Virus record (IMG/VR): IMGVR_UViG_3300021963_000138
Span: 1 to 61,432 of that record
Reading direction: 5' to 3' (one strand)
Origin: a virus
Length of the DNA stretch: 61,432 nucleotides
Positions 14,667 through 24,599 of the stretch are shown piece after piece. The first letter of the stretch is position 1. Each line of letters opens with the position of its first letter. The notes below the pieces were generated by a model. The model did no database searches. It was not told where the DNA came from and was given only the letters and a program-made list of their open reading frames with translations. The translations under genes and the position numbers were made by a program.

Positions 14667-16441
14667 TCAACAATCTCCACATCTGTTGAATAACTAGTAA
14701 ATCCGTTTTCTTTGATTACCTTAAGAACATGATTAACACGGCTGGTTAAGTCGTCTCTATGCGAAATCAAGAACACATTTTTGTTGCGTTCACGAGTCAT
14801 CTTCTTAAGAACAGCAATACTACTTTCAACACCACTAGCATCCATACCGCTGTCTACCAGTTCGTCAATGAATAATAGATTAATTGCTTGATATAGGTTT
14901 TCCCATACATCACGGAATGCCCATGACATGGATAATATCAATCGATTGCGTTCGCCTCGACTTAAATTATCAAAGTCTAAGTCCTGACCCAATTGTGTAA
15001 TAATAACACTCAGATCATTTTGAAACTCTACAGTATGAGGTAAACCGATACGATCTAGATAATAGGTTAATCTCTGATTTAGATAGGCCAAATTTTGATC
15101 AATAATGCGTTTGCGAATAAACGAATCTTTGTTAGTTAATAATTTGTGCAAGAATTCTTGATGATCTTTTACTCTAACTAGATCATTCACAGTATTATAA
15201 TTAATTTCCTGTACTGCGGTGTTTTGCAATTCGTTAATTTGTTCAATATAAGGATTGCTTTCGTTGACTTTTACTTCTAAATCACGTTCTAGTCCACTAA
15301 GTGTATTTTTGTGATTTAGTGCCTGTTCTAAATTGTCGTAAATCACACTTGGACAAGCACCAAGTTCACCGACCAAACTAATTGCTTCATTAAGCTCACT
15401 TAGTTCCTCGCTGTATGTTTTAATATGACTGTGGCTTTCTTCAACTTGTTTGACTTTTGCAGTCATCATCTCGTCGTGCTTGACATCGTGAATATCTTGG
15501 CCGCAACTATGACATTTGTGATCTGCTAGCGTAGTTAATTCTCGTTCTAACTTGTCTAGATTTTTTTGTTCTCGTTCTAGTGTACTAGTTTGTTTAGCAA
15601 TTAAAGCAGTTAGACTATCACGTTCTTTTTTGCCTTTTGTCCACTCGACTAGCGATCGCTGATTAGATATCTCTTCATCAATATTGATATCTAACAGTTT
15701 TTCTATTGCTTTGGTTAAATTGGTAAGAGCTGTTTCATGCTGCTCTTCCCACAGTCGTTGTTTACGTTCTAACGATTCGATACTCTGTTGAATCCGGTCG
15801 TTAGATGCTTTAATTGTTTCTATTTTTGTATTTTCAGTTGCAATAGAGTCTTTGCTAATTCTAATTGCTTCTTTAAGAGACTCTGCTTTTTCACTTAACT
15901 GTGTAATACCTAACAGTTGTTCAATAACAGCCCGTTGATCAGCAGCCTTCATGCTAAGGAACGGCTCAGTATAGGTGTTCAACGCCACAAGATGCTTAAA
16001 CATTTCATGACTCATACCAAAGATTTCTTCAATGGCTTTTTGAGTTTCTCTGCTATCTCCTTGCGCCTCGTCGGTTGTTTCTGTTGCTTGCTCTTGTCCG
16101 TTAACACTAAACTTGAGTACGTTGGGTTTGCGTCCTCTTTCAATATGATATTCTTGACCATCTTTTTCAAACGTTACAGTACACAACATACCTTTGTTGT
16201 TAATCTTGTTAACCAGATTGTCTTTCTTGATGTTGGTTAAGGCATTACCATAGATAGCATAACTGAGACCGTTGATAATAGTAGTCTTACCAGTACCATT
16301 GCGGGCACCGCTATCATCGCCGCCTAAATCTAAATTCTCACCTAGAACAAGAGTTAGTTGACCCTTATCAAAAGTGATAGCCTGAGTCTGAGCCCCAACA
16401 CTCATGAAGTTTCTAACAGTTAAATCTTTAATCTTTATCAT
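14663..16441 (-). CDS. 46: Recombination endonuclease subunit gp46 (Rad50/SbcC-like)
   Basis: The ATPase subunit of the gp46-gp47 complex, which resects DNA ends for recombination-dependent replication and host DNA breakdown. Of 592 residues, the N-terminal lobe has the Walker A motif GARNGTGKTT (about 45-54). Two long coiled coils flank a zinc hook KCHSCGQDI (Cys about 310 and 313). The C-terminal lobe holds the ABC signature LSRGERNRL (about 495) and Walker B LLFIDELVDSGMD (about 525), followed by a terminal ISHRDD switch. It overlaps gp47 by an ATGA junction. Length is close to T4 gp46 (560). Confidence 0.96.
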   Translation of the reverse strand: MIKIKDLTVRNFMSVGAQTQAITFDKGQLTLVLGENLDLGGDDSGARNGTGKTTIINGLSYAIYGNALTNIKKDNLVNKINNKGMLCTVTFEKDGQEYHIERGRKPNVLKFSVNGQEQATETTDEAQGDSRETQKAIEEIFGMSHEMFKHLVALNTYTEPFLSMKAADQRAVIEQLLGITQLSEKAESLKEAIRISKDSIATENTKIETIKASNDRIQQSIESLERKQRLWEEQHETALTNLTKAIEKLLDINIDEEISNQRSLVEWTKGKKERDSLTALIAKQTSTLEREQKNLDKLERELTTLADHKCHSCGQDIHDVKHDEMMTAKVKQVEESHSHIKTYSEELSELNEAISLVGELGACPSVIYDNLEQALNHKNTLSGLERDLEVKVNESNPYIEQINELQNTAVQEINYNTVNDLVRVKDHQEFLHKLLTNKDSFIRKRIIDQNLAYLNQRLTYYLDRIGLPHTVEFQNDLSVIITQLGQDLDFDNLSRGERNRLILSMSWAFRDVWENLYQAINLLFIDELVDSGMDASGVESSIAVLKKMTRERNKNVFLISHRDDLTSRVNHVLKVIKENGFTSYSTDVEIVD

Positions 16442-17448
16442 AGGTTATTATAAATGTTCAATAGTAGAGCTTTATCAAATGCATCACTTTCAATCGCATT
16501 AATTTGATTCATGACAATAGTGTCAACACTTTCAAAGTTAATGTCTATAGGTGTAGACTGTGCATCAACTTCAACTTTTTCTGGAATTAGCATAAGCTCT
16601 CGGAGATTATACTGGGGTACAAATGTTTCTTTGATAAAGTTTGCTTCTTCAAAACTAATAGGTAAATCAATAGTAACACGGCAGTGCATTTTTTCTTTTA
16701 ATAACTCGTCTGGCTTATCGATAATTTGACTTAGTTTGAATGTTCTATAAACAGGTTGACCTGGCCAAGTTTTAAATTCAGGAGTACTGCCCCATTCTAA
16801 TAGCATCATGCCTCGATCGTCGTCTCCTGCATCGGCATAATTGTGAGGAAACGCATTACCAATGTAATGAATGTTTCTATTATGTTGACGCTTGTGAAAG
16901 TGTCCAGTAAACACATACTCTTGATTAACAAAATGACTACTTTGTACTTGTCCGTGGTCTGGCATTTGTACCATAGCATTCATATAGAAGCTGGGCAATT
17001 CTAAATGTCCAAACAAATACTTGCTTTTAATATTGGGAATGTTTTTCCATTCATCTGCTACTAACCAAGGCATAATAGTTACATCGCCTTCAGTTAGCGT
17101 TTCTTTAATAGGAACAACATTAGGAAACAATCGCATAAACTCAACAGAGTTAATTTCACGTTTGTCTTTGTAAAATAAGTCGTGATTGCCAAGAATAAAA
17201 TATACTTTTTCAAAACTCTGACTTAGGCGTTCTAAATTTGAGACAGTATAGTTCATTGTACTAACATCAGTAGTACTGCGATTATGATGCCAGTCGCCTA
17301 GAAAGATGCAAGTTTCTGCACCTTCTGCTTTGGCAGTTTCACAAAACCAAGAGACGAAATCTTCGCAATCTTGATTGTGTGTGCGACTTCCTGACTTTAG
17401 CCCGAAATGAATATCGGTGAAACAAGCTACTTTTTTAAATAATGACAT
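16438..17448 (-). CDS. 47: Recombination nuclease subunit gp47 (Mre11/SbcD-like)
   Basis: A 336-residue metallophosphoesterase, the same size as T4 gp47. Metal ligands are visible in order: FTDIHFG (residues 10-16), GDWHHNR (about 51), GNHDLF (about 93) and GHFHKRQHN (about 188). It is the nuclease partner of gp46, acting in end resection and recombination-primed replication. A strong Shine-Dalgarno (AAGGAG) precedes the ATG. The gene lies just downstream of gp55 and is translationally coupled to gp46. Confidence 0.96.
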   Translation of the reverse strand: MSLFKKVACFTDIHFGLKSGSRTHNQDCEDFVSWFCETAKAEGAETCIFLGDWHHNRSTTDVSTMNYTVSNLERLSQSFEKVYFILGNHDLFYKDKREINSVEFMRLFPNVVPIKETLTEGDVTIMPWLVADEWKNIPNIKSKYLFGHLELPSFYMNAMVQMPDHGQVQSSHFVNQEYVFTGHFHKRQHNRNIHYIGNAFPHNYADAGDDDRGMMLLEWGSTPEFKTWPGQPVYRTFKLSQIIDKPDELLKEKMHCRVTIDLPISFEEANFIKETFVPQYNLRELMLIPEKVEVDAQSTPIDINFESVDTIVMNQINAIESDAFDKALLLNIYNNL

Positions 17449-17489
17449 AAAATCTCCTTAGTTAGTGTAACACATTTACAACAACTAGG

Positions 17490-18356
17490 TCAATCCCAAT
17501 CACCGCCATCTACTGGAGTTGTGCTGACCGGACCATAACTAGCACCGCCTTTGCCTGCGGCATTCTGTCTAGTCCACGACGGGTTCATTCCGTTAATTTC
17601 TAAAATATCATCGCGGATATTTTGATTACGTTTTTCGATATTAATGATTCTAACAAATGAATTTGTAACAGCAGCAGTATAATAAGCAAAAGGATTATCA
17701 CTTTTGCTCTCATCAAATTGAAGTCCAATTTGTGTTAACTGTAAAATAGCCTGTCCACGCATTTCGTCGTTATATGTATAACCACGAACGTTTCCTCTAG
17801 TTGCATATCTTTCACATAATTTTAAAAACATACGAGCTAGATTGTTAGTCATTTGTCCGTGCTCTTTGTTAAACGATCCAGTGTCTAACGGACCCTTCCA
17901 ATGACTCTTGCCCACACATATAAGATTGTTATTGTCGTCAAACTTCCAATGTTGGAAAGGAGGAAAGTTTACTTTGTCATGACTATCTGCGGTATTCTTT
18001 AAAGTCTTTTTACGACCAGGTGCAAGCGGAATATGCTCAAAGGTCATGACTCTAAAAACAACATCAGTTTTTTTAATAGTCTTATAATCAACTTCGAACT
18101 CTTTTGCTGGAATTTTCTTTCCGCCAGACTGTGCAATTTCGTGAGCCTTTTTACCCATTTTTATTGCTCGATTGCGTTTTGCATCTGCAATTGTTCTAAT
18201 ATTAATCTTAGATACATTTGGAACTATTAAATCGTAATCTCCGTATTCGGGATCAGTGTACGAACAATAGGTGTTTTTACTTAGATGAATTTCTTTCAGT
18301 AAATCCTTGTTGGTAAGATACTTGATCTTGGGAGGTTGTGAGGGCATTATTGTCAT
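17490..18356 (-). CDS. 55: Late transcription sigma factor gp55
   Basis: The phage sigma factor that redirects host RNA polymerase to late promoters. The 288 residues exceed T4 gp55 (185) because of a longer basic N-terminal part. Residues about 165-255 carry the sigma region-2-like helices: NNLARMFLKLCERYATR, DEMRGQAILQLTQIGL, NPFAYYTAAVTNSFVR. The C terminus ends in GGDWD without an obvious hydrophobic clamp-binding tail like T4's. Start may be the first ATG (GGAG 12 bases upstream) or codon 4. Proximity to gp47/gp46 is the T4 arrangement. It explains the TATAAATA-type octamers before many genes here. Confidence 0.9.
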   Translation of the reverse strand: MTIMPSQPPKIKYLTNKDLLKEIHLSKNTYCSYTDPEYGDYDLIVPNVSKINIRTIADAKRNRAIKMGKKAHEIAQSGGKKIPAKEFEVDYKTIKKTDVVFRVMTFEHIPLAPGRKKTLKNTADSHDKVNFPPFQHWKFDDNNNLICVGKSHWKGPLDTGSFNKEHGQMTNNLARMFLKLCERYATRGNVRGYTYNDEMRGQAILQLTQIGLQFDESKSDNPFAYYTAAVTNSFVRIINIEKRNQNIRDDILEINGMNPSWTRQNAAGKGGASYGPVSTTPVDGGDWD

Positions 18357-18403
18357 TGTTATAGAATTCTCCAGTAGTTAATATAATAGCATATTTTGTC
18401 AAG

Positions 18404-18411
18404 AATAAATA
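18404..18411 (+). promoter_or_regulatory. Putative late promoter (AATAAATA)
   Basis: A NATAAATA match 27 bases before the gp48 start in the 81-base divergent gap between gp55 and gp48. It is the likely driver of the plus-strand baseplate operon. Confidence 0.6.
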
Positions 18412-18437
18412 GAGTATACAAGGAATAATCGCTCAAA

Positions 18438-19601
18438 ATGTCTCTATCTATTAACCCTTTGGCAAAATTAGTTTCATCTGTTTCAGAACAGGTTAGCGCA
18501 GCAGCCGATGCTGCTAGCGGCGCACTAAAAAGTGATAATTTTGCTGCTTTAAAATCTAACCTAGACTCTACTGTTGGTCGACTAAGTGGTGAAATTGGCA
18601 GCGGTCTAAACGGCATGACAGCATCGGCTAATACTTTTTTAAATGACGCCAAGGGTGCATTAGGGCAGGCCACAGGCGCCTTAGGCGGAGTTACTGGTGC
18701 CTTAGGCGGAGTTAGCAGCACAATACAAAGCCTAGCATCAAACGCCACAGGAACATTAAGTGGTATTGCAGGACAGCTAGGAGGAGTAGCAGGGTCGATA
18801 AGCAATACAGGAGCAGCTATTGGTGCAAGTTTAAACAAATTAGGATTAGCCAGTGGCGGTCTTGGCGGAGGACTTGCACAAGTTGCTGGACAAATATCGT
18901 CAGCAGCAGGTATGATTAATAATTTATTAAGTATGGCTAGAGGCAAGAACCTTCCTAGTGGCGCAGAGTTATTTAGTCAGCAGGGTTCCTTCGTTGAACT
19001 TAAACCGGGTGCCGCCAACGACTGGCGAGTAAAACTAAATGCAAATTTTGGACTGTTTGGTAGTGCATTTTCTAGACTGTCGGCTACAGGTGGATTTGTG
19101 TGGCCTTACTTGCCTAATATCACAGTTGCAACCAAGGCCAACTATACACAAATAGACCCCGTCCATAACATTCAGCCGTTCTATGCATATAAAAATAGTC
19201 AAGTTGACGATATTCAAATCTCTGGAGAATTCTCAGTTGAAAGCGAATTAGATGCACAGTATTGGATAGAAGGTACTACGTTTTTAAAAACCGCAACTAA
19301 GATGTTTTTTGGTACAGGAGAAAACGTAGGCAACCCGCCTATCATATGTAACTTAACAGGATACGGTGCAAGAATTTTTAATAACGTTCCTGTTATTGTA
19401 AAAAGTTTTTCAGTAGACTTTAAAGATGATGTTAGCTATATCAAATATACTCCAGCTGGTGGCGGTGCACCAACATGGGTACCAGTTATGAGTACAATAT
19501 CAGTAACAGTATCTCCAATATATAATAGAACTAGATTAAGACAGTTTAATCTCAAAAGCTATGCCAACGGACAGATAGTGGGCGGACAAGGATATATTTA
19601 A
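18438..19601 (+). CDS. 48: Baseplate tail-tube initiator gp48
   Basis: The cap of the baseplate hub on which the tail tube polymerises. Residues 1-175 are low-complexity Ala/Gly/Ser with repeated LGG and GALGG units. The globular C-terminal half (about 180-387) contains FVWPYLPNITVATKANY, HNIQPFYAYKNSQVDD and ISVTVSPIYNRTRLRQF, typical of gp48 in T4-like cyanophages. It ends GGQGYI, with the next gene's ATG overlapping the stop. At 387 residues it is near T4 gp48 (364). gp48 and gp54 share a fold; position before gp53 and the cyanophage-like motifs favour gp48. Confidence 0.82.
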   Translation: MSLSINPLAKLVSSVSEQVSAAADAASGALKSDNFAALKSNLDSTVGRLSGEIGSGLNGMTASANTFLNDAKGALGQATGALGGVTGALGGVSSTIQSLASNATGTLSGIAGQLGGVAGSISNTGAAIGASLNKLGLASGGLGGGLAQVAGQISSAAGMINNLLSMARGKNLPSGAELFSQQGSFVELKPGAANDWRVKLNANFGLFGSAFSRLSATGGFVWPYLPNITVATKANYTQIDPVHNIQPFYAYKNSQVDDIQISGEFSVESELDAQYWIEGTTFLKTATKMFFGTGENVGNPPIICNLTGYGARIFNNVPVIVKSFSVDFKDDVSYIKYTPAGGGAPTWVPVMSTISVTVSPIYNRTRLRQFNLKSYANGQIVGGQGYI

Positions 19602-19900
19602 TGGCTACTTATAATCGACTATCGCCCTACTACAACACAAAACAAAATAGTTTTTATTTAGAATTGTTGACAATTCGGCCGGTGCCTGCTGAAGCCGACG
19701 ATTTTAAATACGTCATAGAGACTCAATATAAACATAGACCGGATCTATTAGCATACGATTTATATGGTACTCCAAAATTATGGTGGGTATTTGCTCAACG
19801 AAACATGGGTGTGATAAGAGATCCAATTTATGACTTTGCTCCAGGCACAGCAATATACTGCCCTAAGAAATCTAACTTAGAAAAGTACATAGGAGTATAA
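19601..19900 (+). CDS. 53: Baseplate wedge protein gp53
   Basis: A 99-residue wedge protein, about half the length of T4 gp53 (196), as is usual in cyanophage-type relatives. It starts MATYNRLSPYYNTKQNSFYL and contains YDLYGTPKLWWVFAQRNMG followed by IRDPIYDFAPGTAIYCP, the LysM-like core of gp53. It joins wedges into the hexagonal baseplate. Its ATG overlaps the gp48 stop and its own stop is two bases before the hub gene. Confidence 0.88.
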   Translation: MATYNRLSPYYNTKQNSFYLELLTIRPVPAEADDFKYVIETQYKHRPDLLAYDLYGTPKLWWVFAQRNMGVIRDPIYDFAPGTAIYCPKKSNLEKYIGV

Positions 19901-19901
19901 T

Positions 19902-22514
19902 ATGTCGATTTTTGGCTCAGGCGAAACTCCCTTAGAAAAATATGCAAGATTAGGATCAGCCTATACGCAGACAACTTCTACTAATACTAGAGATATTGGC
20001 CAAACGGCTAGCAATTTTTTAAAACCTGATGGTAATCCTATATTACAAATAGCATCAGCCACAGCAAATATAGTAACTGGTTCTGCTAGACAGATTACCA
20101 AAGCGTTTACTAGTGGAGCAACAATCCTTACAGATAAAGGTCAGTCCTGGGAACCCGATCCTACAAAAATTGCCCCAACTGCCATGACTTTCATTCGTCC
20201 ACCTGGCGGACCACCTTATGAAAATGTATTAGAACAATTTGCCACTTATTCACCGGTGTGGACATTGTCCTGTTTAGAACCAAGCGAATTTAATAATCCT
20301 CAGTCATATAGAAATAATCCTGCAGGATTACGAAATGTTATTTTATCGTCTGCAGGTAGATATGATGCTCAGCGAACAAATACTACAAACGGCAAGCCAG
20401 AATATTTTATTGATAACGTTCAAATGAAACACAACGTTGCCCCTGGTGCTAAAGACGGAAACACAAATAATTTTAACTTTAGCTTTGATGTATATGAACC
20501 TTACTCGATGGGTCTATTTTTGCAAAGTTTAAAAGTGGCAGCAGTAAATGCTGGATATCCTAGTTATCTAGAAGTTACTCCCTATTTGTTAATGTTAGAA
20601 TTTAAAGGCATGAAAGATAATGGTGCTATTTTTGGATCAACAAAAACTCTAACTAAATTTTTTACAATTAGAATTAACAAGGTGGAGTTTAAAGTTGACG
20701 AAGGCGGGAGCAGATATAACATAACGGCTATGCCGTTGCATTACTCCGGCTTTAGTGATTTAGTTAATATATTACCTAATGAAATTTCGATTACCGGCGA
20801 AACTTGCAAAAGTATTTTGTCTTCTGGATCGAGAAGTTTGTGTAATGCACTGAATAGAATACAACAATTGGCAGTAAAAAACGGTCAACAGGAAGTAGCA
20901 GATGTTTATCAAATTGTGTTTCCTCTCAATGCATCAGACCCTGTTGGAGTAGATCGATCTACTTCATCTACTGATGTATTGCGAGCAACAGCAGATCCTA
21001 ACAAACAAACAGCAAAGAAAATTGGCGATACATCAGATGAGCTACAGCTCGACTTTGGTTCAGGCCCGATTGGCGCTGATAAAAACACCATGGGATTTGA
21101 TGCAACGTCTGGTGGAAACTATGTTTTTAAATATGAAAGCGACGTCATGGACGAAAAGGGTCAAAAGGTACAGAAAGAAAAAATGTCCATCGATACTAAT
21201 CTTAGACTCTTTACTTTTCCACAAGGTGAGAAAATAAGTCAAGTTATTCATAGAATTATTCTCAGTTCTAAATTTGCAGAAAATGCAATCAAACCCGAAG
21301 CTATTGTTGACGGATTTGTTGAATGGTATCGACTAGATTGTCAAATACAATTATTAGACTATGATAGCAAACGAAACGTTCGTGCTAAAAAATACGTTTA
21401 TAGAATAGTGCCATATGACGTTAATGCAGGAGTATTTAAAAATCCTAATGCCGCACCAGACGGCCATGCGAAATTAAATAAAGTTATTGCTAAAAGATAC
21501 GATTATATCTATACTGGTACCAACAACGATTTGTTAAAATTTGATATTCAATTTAACTCTCTATGGTATCAAGGCCAGATGCCTACCGCTCCAAACAACA
21601 ATGCTACTATTGCAAACAAAGATCTTAATGCTGGCACGGATGAGAAAAGAAATCAAGCGGTAGTGCAATCGGGTGAAGCTGCTAGCGGTGTATCGGCGAC
21701 CTCAGGCGGCGCATCTCTTAAACCCGATTATAATATTCCTACTGGTACGGCTTCTGGTGATAAAACAGTTGAACAAGTAATTGCAGATGCATTTAACCAT
21801 GCATTTCTGCAATCTGGATCAAAAGATTTAGCCAACGTTAATATAGATATTTTAGGAGATCCGTATTTTATTTCTGACAGTGGACTAAATTCTAATCATT
21901 TTGCAGAGAAAGGACCCAACAAGCAAGTTAATGCAGATTCATCTATGAATTGGGAAGGCAGCGAAATTTTTGTTTACATATCTTGGAGAAGCCCAGTTGA
22001 GCCAAATTTAGGTACAGCAGGCCGGGGCGGCCTATACAATTTTCCTAAAGGAGAATGGGTAAGTCCGTTTAGCGGAATCTATAAAGTCCAATATATTAAC
22101 AGTAAATTCACAGGCGGAACATTCCAGCAGACTCTTGAGTTGATGAGATTGCAAGGGCAATCAAACGACTTCATTGACGGGTCTGAAACAGTTAATAAGC
22201 AAACACAGATGCTATACAATACTTCACTTGAAGAGCGTCCAAGAACCAGTGTAGTTGACTACTCTGATCCAATGGACGAAGATCCACTAGGAGCACCGGC
22301 TCCTAGTTCTGCTAGCGCATCTTCAGAATCAGGCACCGGTAGAACCATCAACATTGATATTAGAGCAGAGCAACAAGAAGCTAGAGTATCTGCTTATCTA
22401 CAGGCCCGCGCCGCAGGACAAAGTGAAGAGCAAGCACAAAATATATCAGCAACTGTTGGCAATAATGTAGGCGCTGCTGCGTTGTCTCGTGAGTTTACTC
22501 GATCGGGTTTATAA
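19902..22514 (+). CDS. Baseplate hub protein (gp27-position structural protein)
   Basis: An 870-residue structural protein at the gp27 hub position, between gp53 and gp5. Residues about 95-300 contain FATYSPVWTLSCLEPSEFN, FSFDVYEPYSMGLFLQSL and TPYLLMLEFKG, a conserved block in hub proteins of cyanophage-type T4 relatives. The part near residues 430-560 (EKISQVIHRIILSS, VEWYRLDCQIQLLDYD) and the late segment GGTFQQTLELMRLQGQ fit hub/tube folds. The last 90 residues are Ser/Ala/Glu-rich and probably flexible. It is over twice the length of T4 gp27 (391), so equivalence is by position and partial pattern. Confidence 0.72.
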   Translation: MSIFGSGETPLEKYARLGSAYTQTTSTNTRDIGQTASNFLKPDGNPILQIASATANIVTGSARQITKAFTSGATILTDKGQSWEPDPTKIAPTAMTFIRPPGGPPYENVLEQFATYSPVWTLSCLEPSEFNNPQSYRNNPAGLRNVILSSAGRYDAQRTNTTNGKPEYFIDNVQMKHNVAPGAKDGNTNNFNFSFDVYEPYSMGLFLQSLKVAAVNAGYPSYLEVTPYLLMLEFKGMKDNGAIFGSTKTLTKFFTIRINKVEFKVDEGGSRYNITAMPLHYSGFSDLVNILPNEISITGETCKSILSSGSRSLCNALNRIQQLAVKNGQQEVADVYQIVFPLNASDPVGVDRSTSSTDVLRATADPNKQTAKKIGDTSDELQLDFGSGPIGADKNTMGFDATSGGNYVFKYESDVMDEKGQKVQKEKMSIDTNLRLFTFPQGEKISQVIHRIILSSKFAENAIKPEAIVDGFVEWYRLDCQIQLLDYDSKRNVRAKKYVYRIVPYDVNAGVFKNPNAAPDGHAKLNKVIAKRYDYIYTGTNNDLLKFDIQFNSLWYQGQMPTAPNNNATIANKDLNAGTDEKRNQAVVQSGEAASGVSATSGGASLKPDYNIPTGTASGDKTVEQVIADAFNHAFLQSGSKDLANVNIDILGDPYFISDSGLNSNHFAEKGPNKQVNADSSMNWEGSEIFVYISWRSPVEPNLGTAGRGGLYNFPKGEWVSPFSGIYKVQYINSKFTGGTFQQTLELMRLQGQSNDFIDGSETVNKQTQMLYNTSLEERPRTSVVDYSDPMDEDPLGAPAPSSASASSESGTGRTINIDIRAEQQEARVSAYLQARAAGQSEEQAQNISATVGNNVGAAALSREFTRSGL

Positions 22515-22554
22515 TATTAAATGTGAAAAATCAATCAAGCAATAAGGATATAGA

Positions 22555-24114
22555 ATGTCAATAGAAAAACGGACGCCGGTCGATGTTAATTCTAGTAAAT
22601 TAGATACCGGATTAATGTTGGCCAAAGTAGTAGGATACTTAGATCCGTCATTTATGTGTGGACTAGAAGTTACACTTCAAAGAGATAACGGCAACACAAT
22701 TGGGGATTTAGGTCAAACATACACTGTAAAATATGCCAGTCCCTTTTATGGTGTTACTGGATATGAAAATATGGGGTTGAATAAAACAGATTTTAACGAT
22801 ACCCAAAAAAGTTATGGCATGTGGTTCCCAACCCCAGAGATTGGATCCACAGTATTATGCGCATTTGTTAACGGTAATACATCTGAAGGCTATTGGTTTG
22901 CCTGTGTACCCAGTAGATTTATGAATCATATGATTCCGGCCATCGGCGGCTCAACAGCAGTAGAATTAACCGAAGAACAAAAAAAGAAATATGATACTAC
23001 TTCGCCTTTGCCTGTAGCAGAAATTAACAGAAAAACAAACGAACTAGATAAAAAATTAGAAATCGAAAAGATAAAACGCCCAGTTCATCCTATTGCTGAT
23101 AGATTTTTAGAACAGGGTTTGTTAGAAGATGATGTACGAGGAACTACTACTAGTACAACCAGAAGAAGTATACCAAACACAGTTTTTGGTATTTCTACCC
23201 CCGGACCCTTTGACCGAAGACCAAACGCAAAAAAACAGTTTATCGGAAAGCGACAAGCTCAAAGTCCATCAGCGGTACCTGTTAGTAGATTAGGCGGATC
23301 ACAGTTAGTATTTGACGATGGTGATGATCAATTTCAAAGGGCAACTACAGCCGGAACAGGGCCTGTAAAATATGTAGACACGTTAAAAAATGAAAAGGGA
23401 AATCCTGATGTTCCGTATAACGAATATGTAAGGCTTAGAACTCGAACAGGTCATCAGATATTATTACATAATTCAGAAGACTTAATTTATATTGGTAATG
23501 CTCGAGGTACTAGCTGGGTAGAATTAACGTCTAACGGTAAAATTGATATCTATGCACAGGATAGTATTTCTATCCACACCGAAAACGATTTAAATTTTAG
23601 AGCCGACAGAGACATTAATTTTGAAGCAGGCCGAAACGTCAATATAAAAGCAGCTGGTGGGAAAATGCAATTAGAAGCTGCTAGCAATTTTAATCTAATT
23701 GCAGGTGCAGACGGAAAAATTACAATAGGTGCAGGATTCGACTTGATATCGGCTTCGGGTACTAAATTGTCTACTAGTGGATCAACTGATATTAATTCTG
23801 GTAGTGCAAATAATTTTACAGCAGGCGCTAATACTAATATCAGTAGTGGCGGTCAACATATAGAATCCGCCAGCAAAATTCACATGAACGGCCCTCCTGC
23901 AACCCCTGCAACTCCTGCAACCCCTGCATCACCGTTGAGTACACATGCTAATCCTAAAACTAGTACAGGCAGCGGGTGGGGTAATAAAAAACGATATCAA
24001 GCAGGTACTATAAAAAGTATTATGAAAAGAATACCAATGCACGAACCGTGGTCATTGCATGAAAATTTTGCTCCTACGGTATTAAAACCCGCAAACACTG
24101 ATCGAGACAAATAA
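22555..24114 (+). CDS. 5: Baseplate central spike gp5-like protein, no lysozyme domain seen
   Basis: The 519-residue spike at the tip of the tail tube. An OB-fold-like N-terminal domain (about residues 15-125) contains SPFYGVTGYENMG and YGMWFPTPEIGSTVLCAFV. Residues about 320-440 are short alternating repeats (SISIHTENDLNFRADRDINF and onward) that form the triple beta-helix needle of gp5C. A PATPATPATPA tract follows. T4 gp5 has a lysozyme between OB-fold and needle; the linker here (about 140-290) is basic and low-complexity with no recognisable lysozyme motif. AAGGA precedes the ATG. Confidence 0.87.
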   Translation: MSIEKRTPVDVNSSKLDTGLMLAKVVGYLDPSFMCGLEVTLQRDNGNTIGDLGQTYTVKYASPFYGVTGYENMGLNKTDFNDTQKSYGMWFPTPEIGSTVLCAFVNGNTSEGYWFACVPSRFMNHMIPAIGGSTAVELTEEQKKKYDTTSPLPVAEINRKTNELDKKLEIEKIKRPVHPIADRFLEQGLLEDDVRGTTTSTTRRSIPNTVFGISTPGPFDRRPNAKKQFIGKRQAQSPSAVPVSRLGGSQLVFDDGDDQFQRATTAGTGPVKYVDTLKNEKGNPDVPYNEYVRLRTRTGHQILLHNSEDLIYIGNARGTSWVELTSNGKIDIYAQDSISIHTENDLNFRADRDINFEAGRNVNIKAAGGKMQLEAASNFNLIAGADGKITIGAGFDLISASGTKLSTSGSTDINSGSANNFTAGANTNISSGGQHIESASKIHMNGPPATPATPATPASPLSTHANPKTSTGSGWGNKKRYQAGTIKSIMKRIPMHEPWSLHENFAPTVLKPANTDRDK

Positions 24115-24122
24115 GGAATACA

Positions 24123-24557
24123 ATGGCAAAATTATACAACCAAAAATCTGTAGCATCACTCAATGCCAGCGTTGCTGACAGTCAAATCGCTTTTACCTAC
24201 AAGGGATTTAGTTCTCAAGAATCTAAAAATGGATTTAAATTATACGACATTGATTTAGTAAAACAGGATATTATTAATCATTTTTATATTAGAAAAGGGG
24301 AAAAATTAGAAAACCCAGATTTTGGAACAGTAATTTGGGATTTGCTTTTTGAACCGTTCACTGAAGAAGTTAAAAAATTAATTACAGAGGATGTTGAACA
24401 GATCATCAACTATGATCCTAGAATAGCCATCAACGGAGTAGTAATTGATTCTACAGATATGGGCATCAGAATAGAAGCTGATATTACATATTTGCCTTTT
24501 GCCATTAATGAAAGAATGGCATTTGACTTTGATAAAGAAAATAAAATTATAAACTGA
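24123..24557 (+). CDS. 25: Baseplate wedge protein gp25
   Basis: The sheath-initiating wedge protein, structurally related to T6SS TssE. The 144 residues match the family size (T4 132). Typical features are the helix-strand segment DIVKQDIINHFYIRKGEKLE-like core around residues 44-64, then NPDFGTVIWDLLFEPF, and YDPRIAINGVVID near residue 100. AAGGA lies just before the ATG. It sits between gp5 and gp6, a conserved baseplate order. Confidence 0.93.
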   Translation: MAKLYNQKSVASLNASVADSQIAFTYKGFSSQESKNGFKLYDIDLVKQDIINHFYIRKGEKLENPDFGTVIWDLLFEPFTEEVKKLITEDVEQIINYDPRIAINGVVIDSTDMGIRIEADITYLPFAINERMAFDFDKENKIIN

Positions 24558-24572
24558 CCACTTTATTTTTTA

Positions 24573-24580
24573 GTTAAATA
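24573..24580 (+). promoter_or_regulatory. Putative late promoter (GTTAAATA)
   Basis: GTTAAATA lies 20 bases before the gp6 start in the only sizeable gap of the baseplate block. It is the same variant seen before the gp67-like gene and the third fibre gene. Confidence 0.5.
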
Positions 24581-24599
24581 CATGATAGGATAGCAAATT

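Noticed and set aside
18397-18402. Perfect -35 TTGACA on the minus strand upstream of gp55
   Set aside because: No acceptable -10 hexamer at 16-18 bases; TATTAT-like sequences are too close. Not listed as a promoter.
22555-24114. Possible lysozyme in the gp5 linker
   Set aside because: No lysozyme-type catalytic motif is visible between OB-fold and needle; the segment is short and low-complexity.
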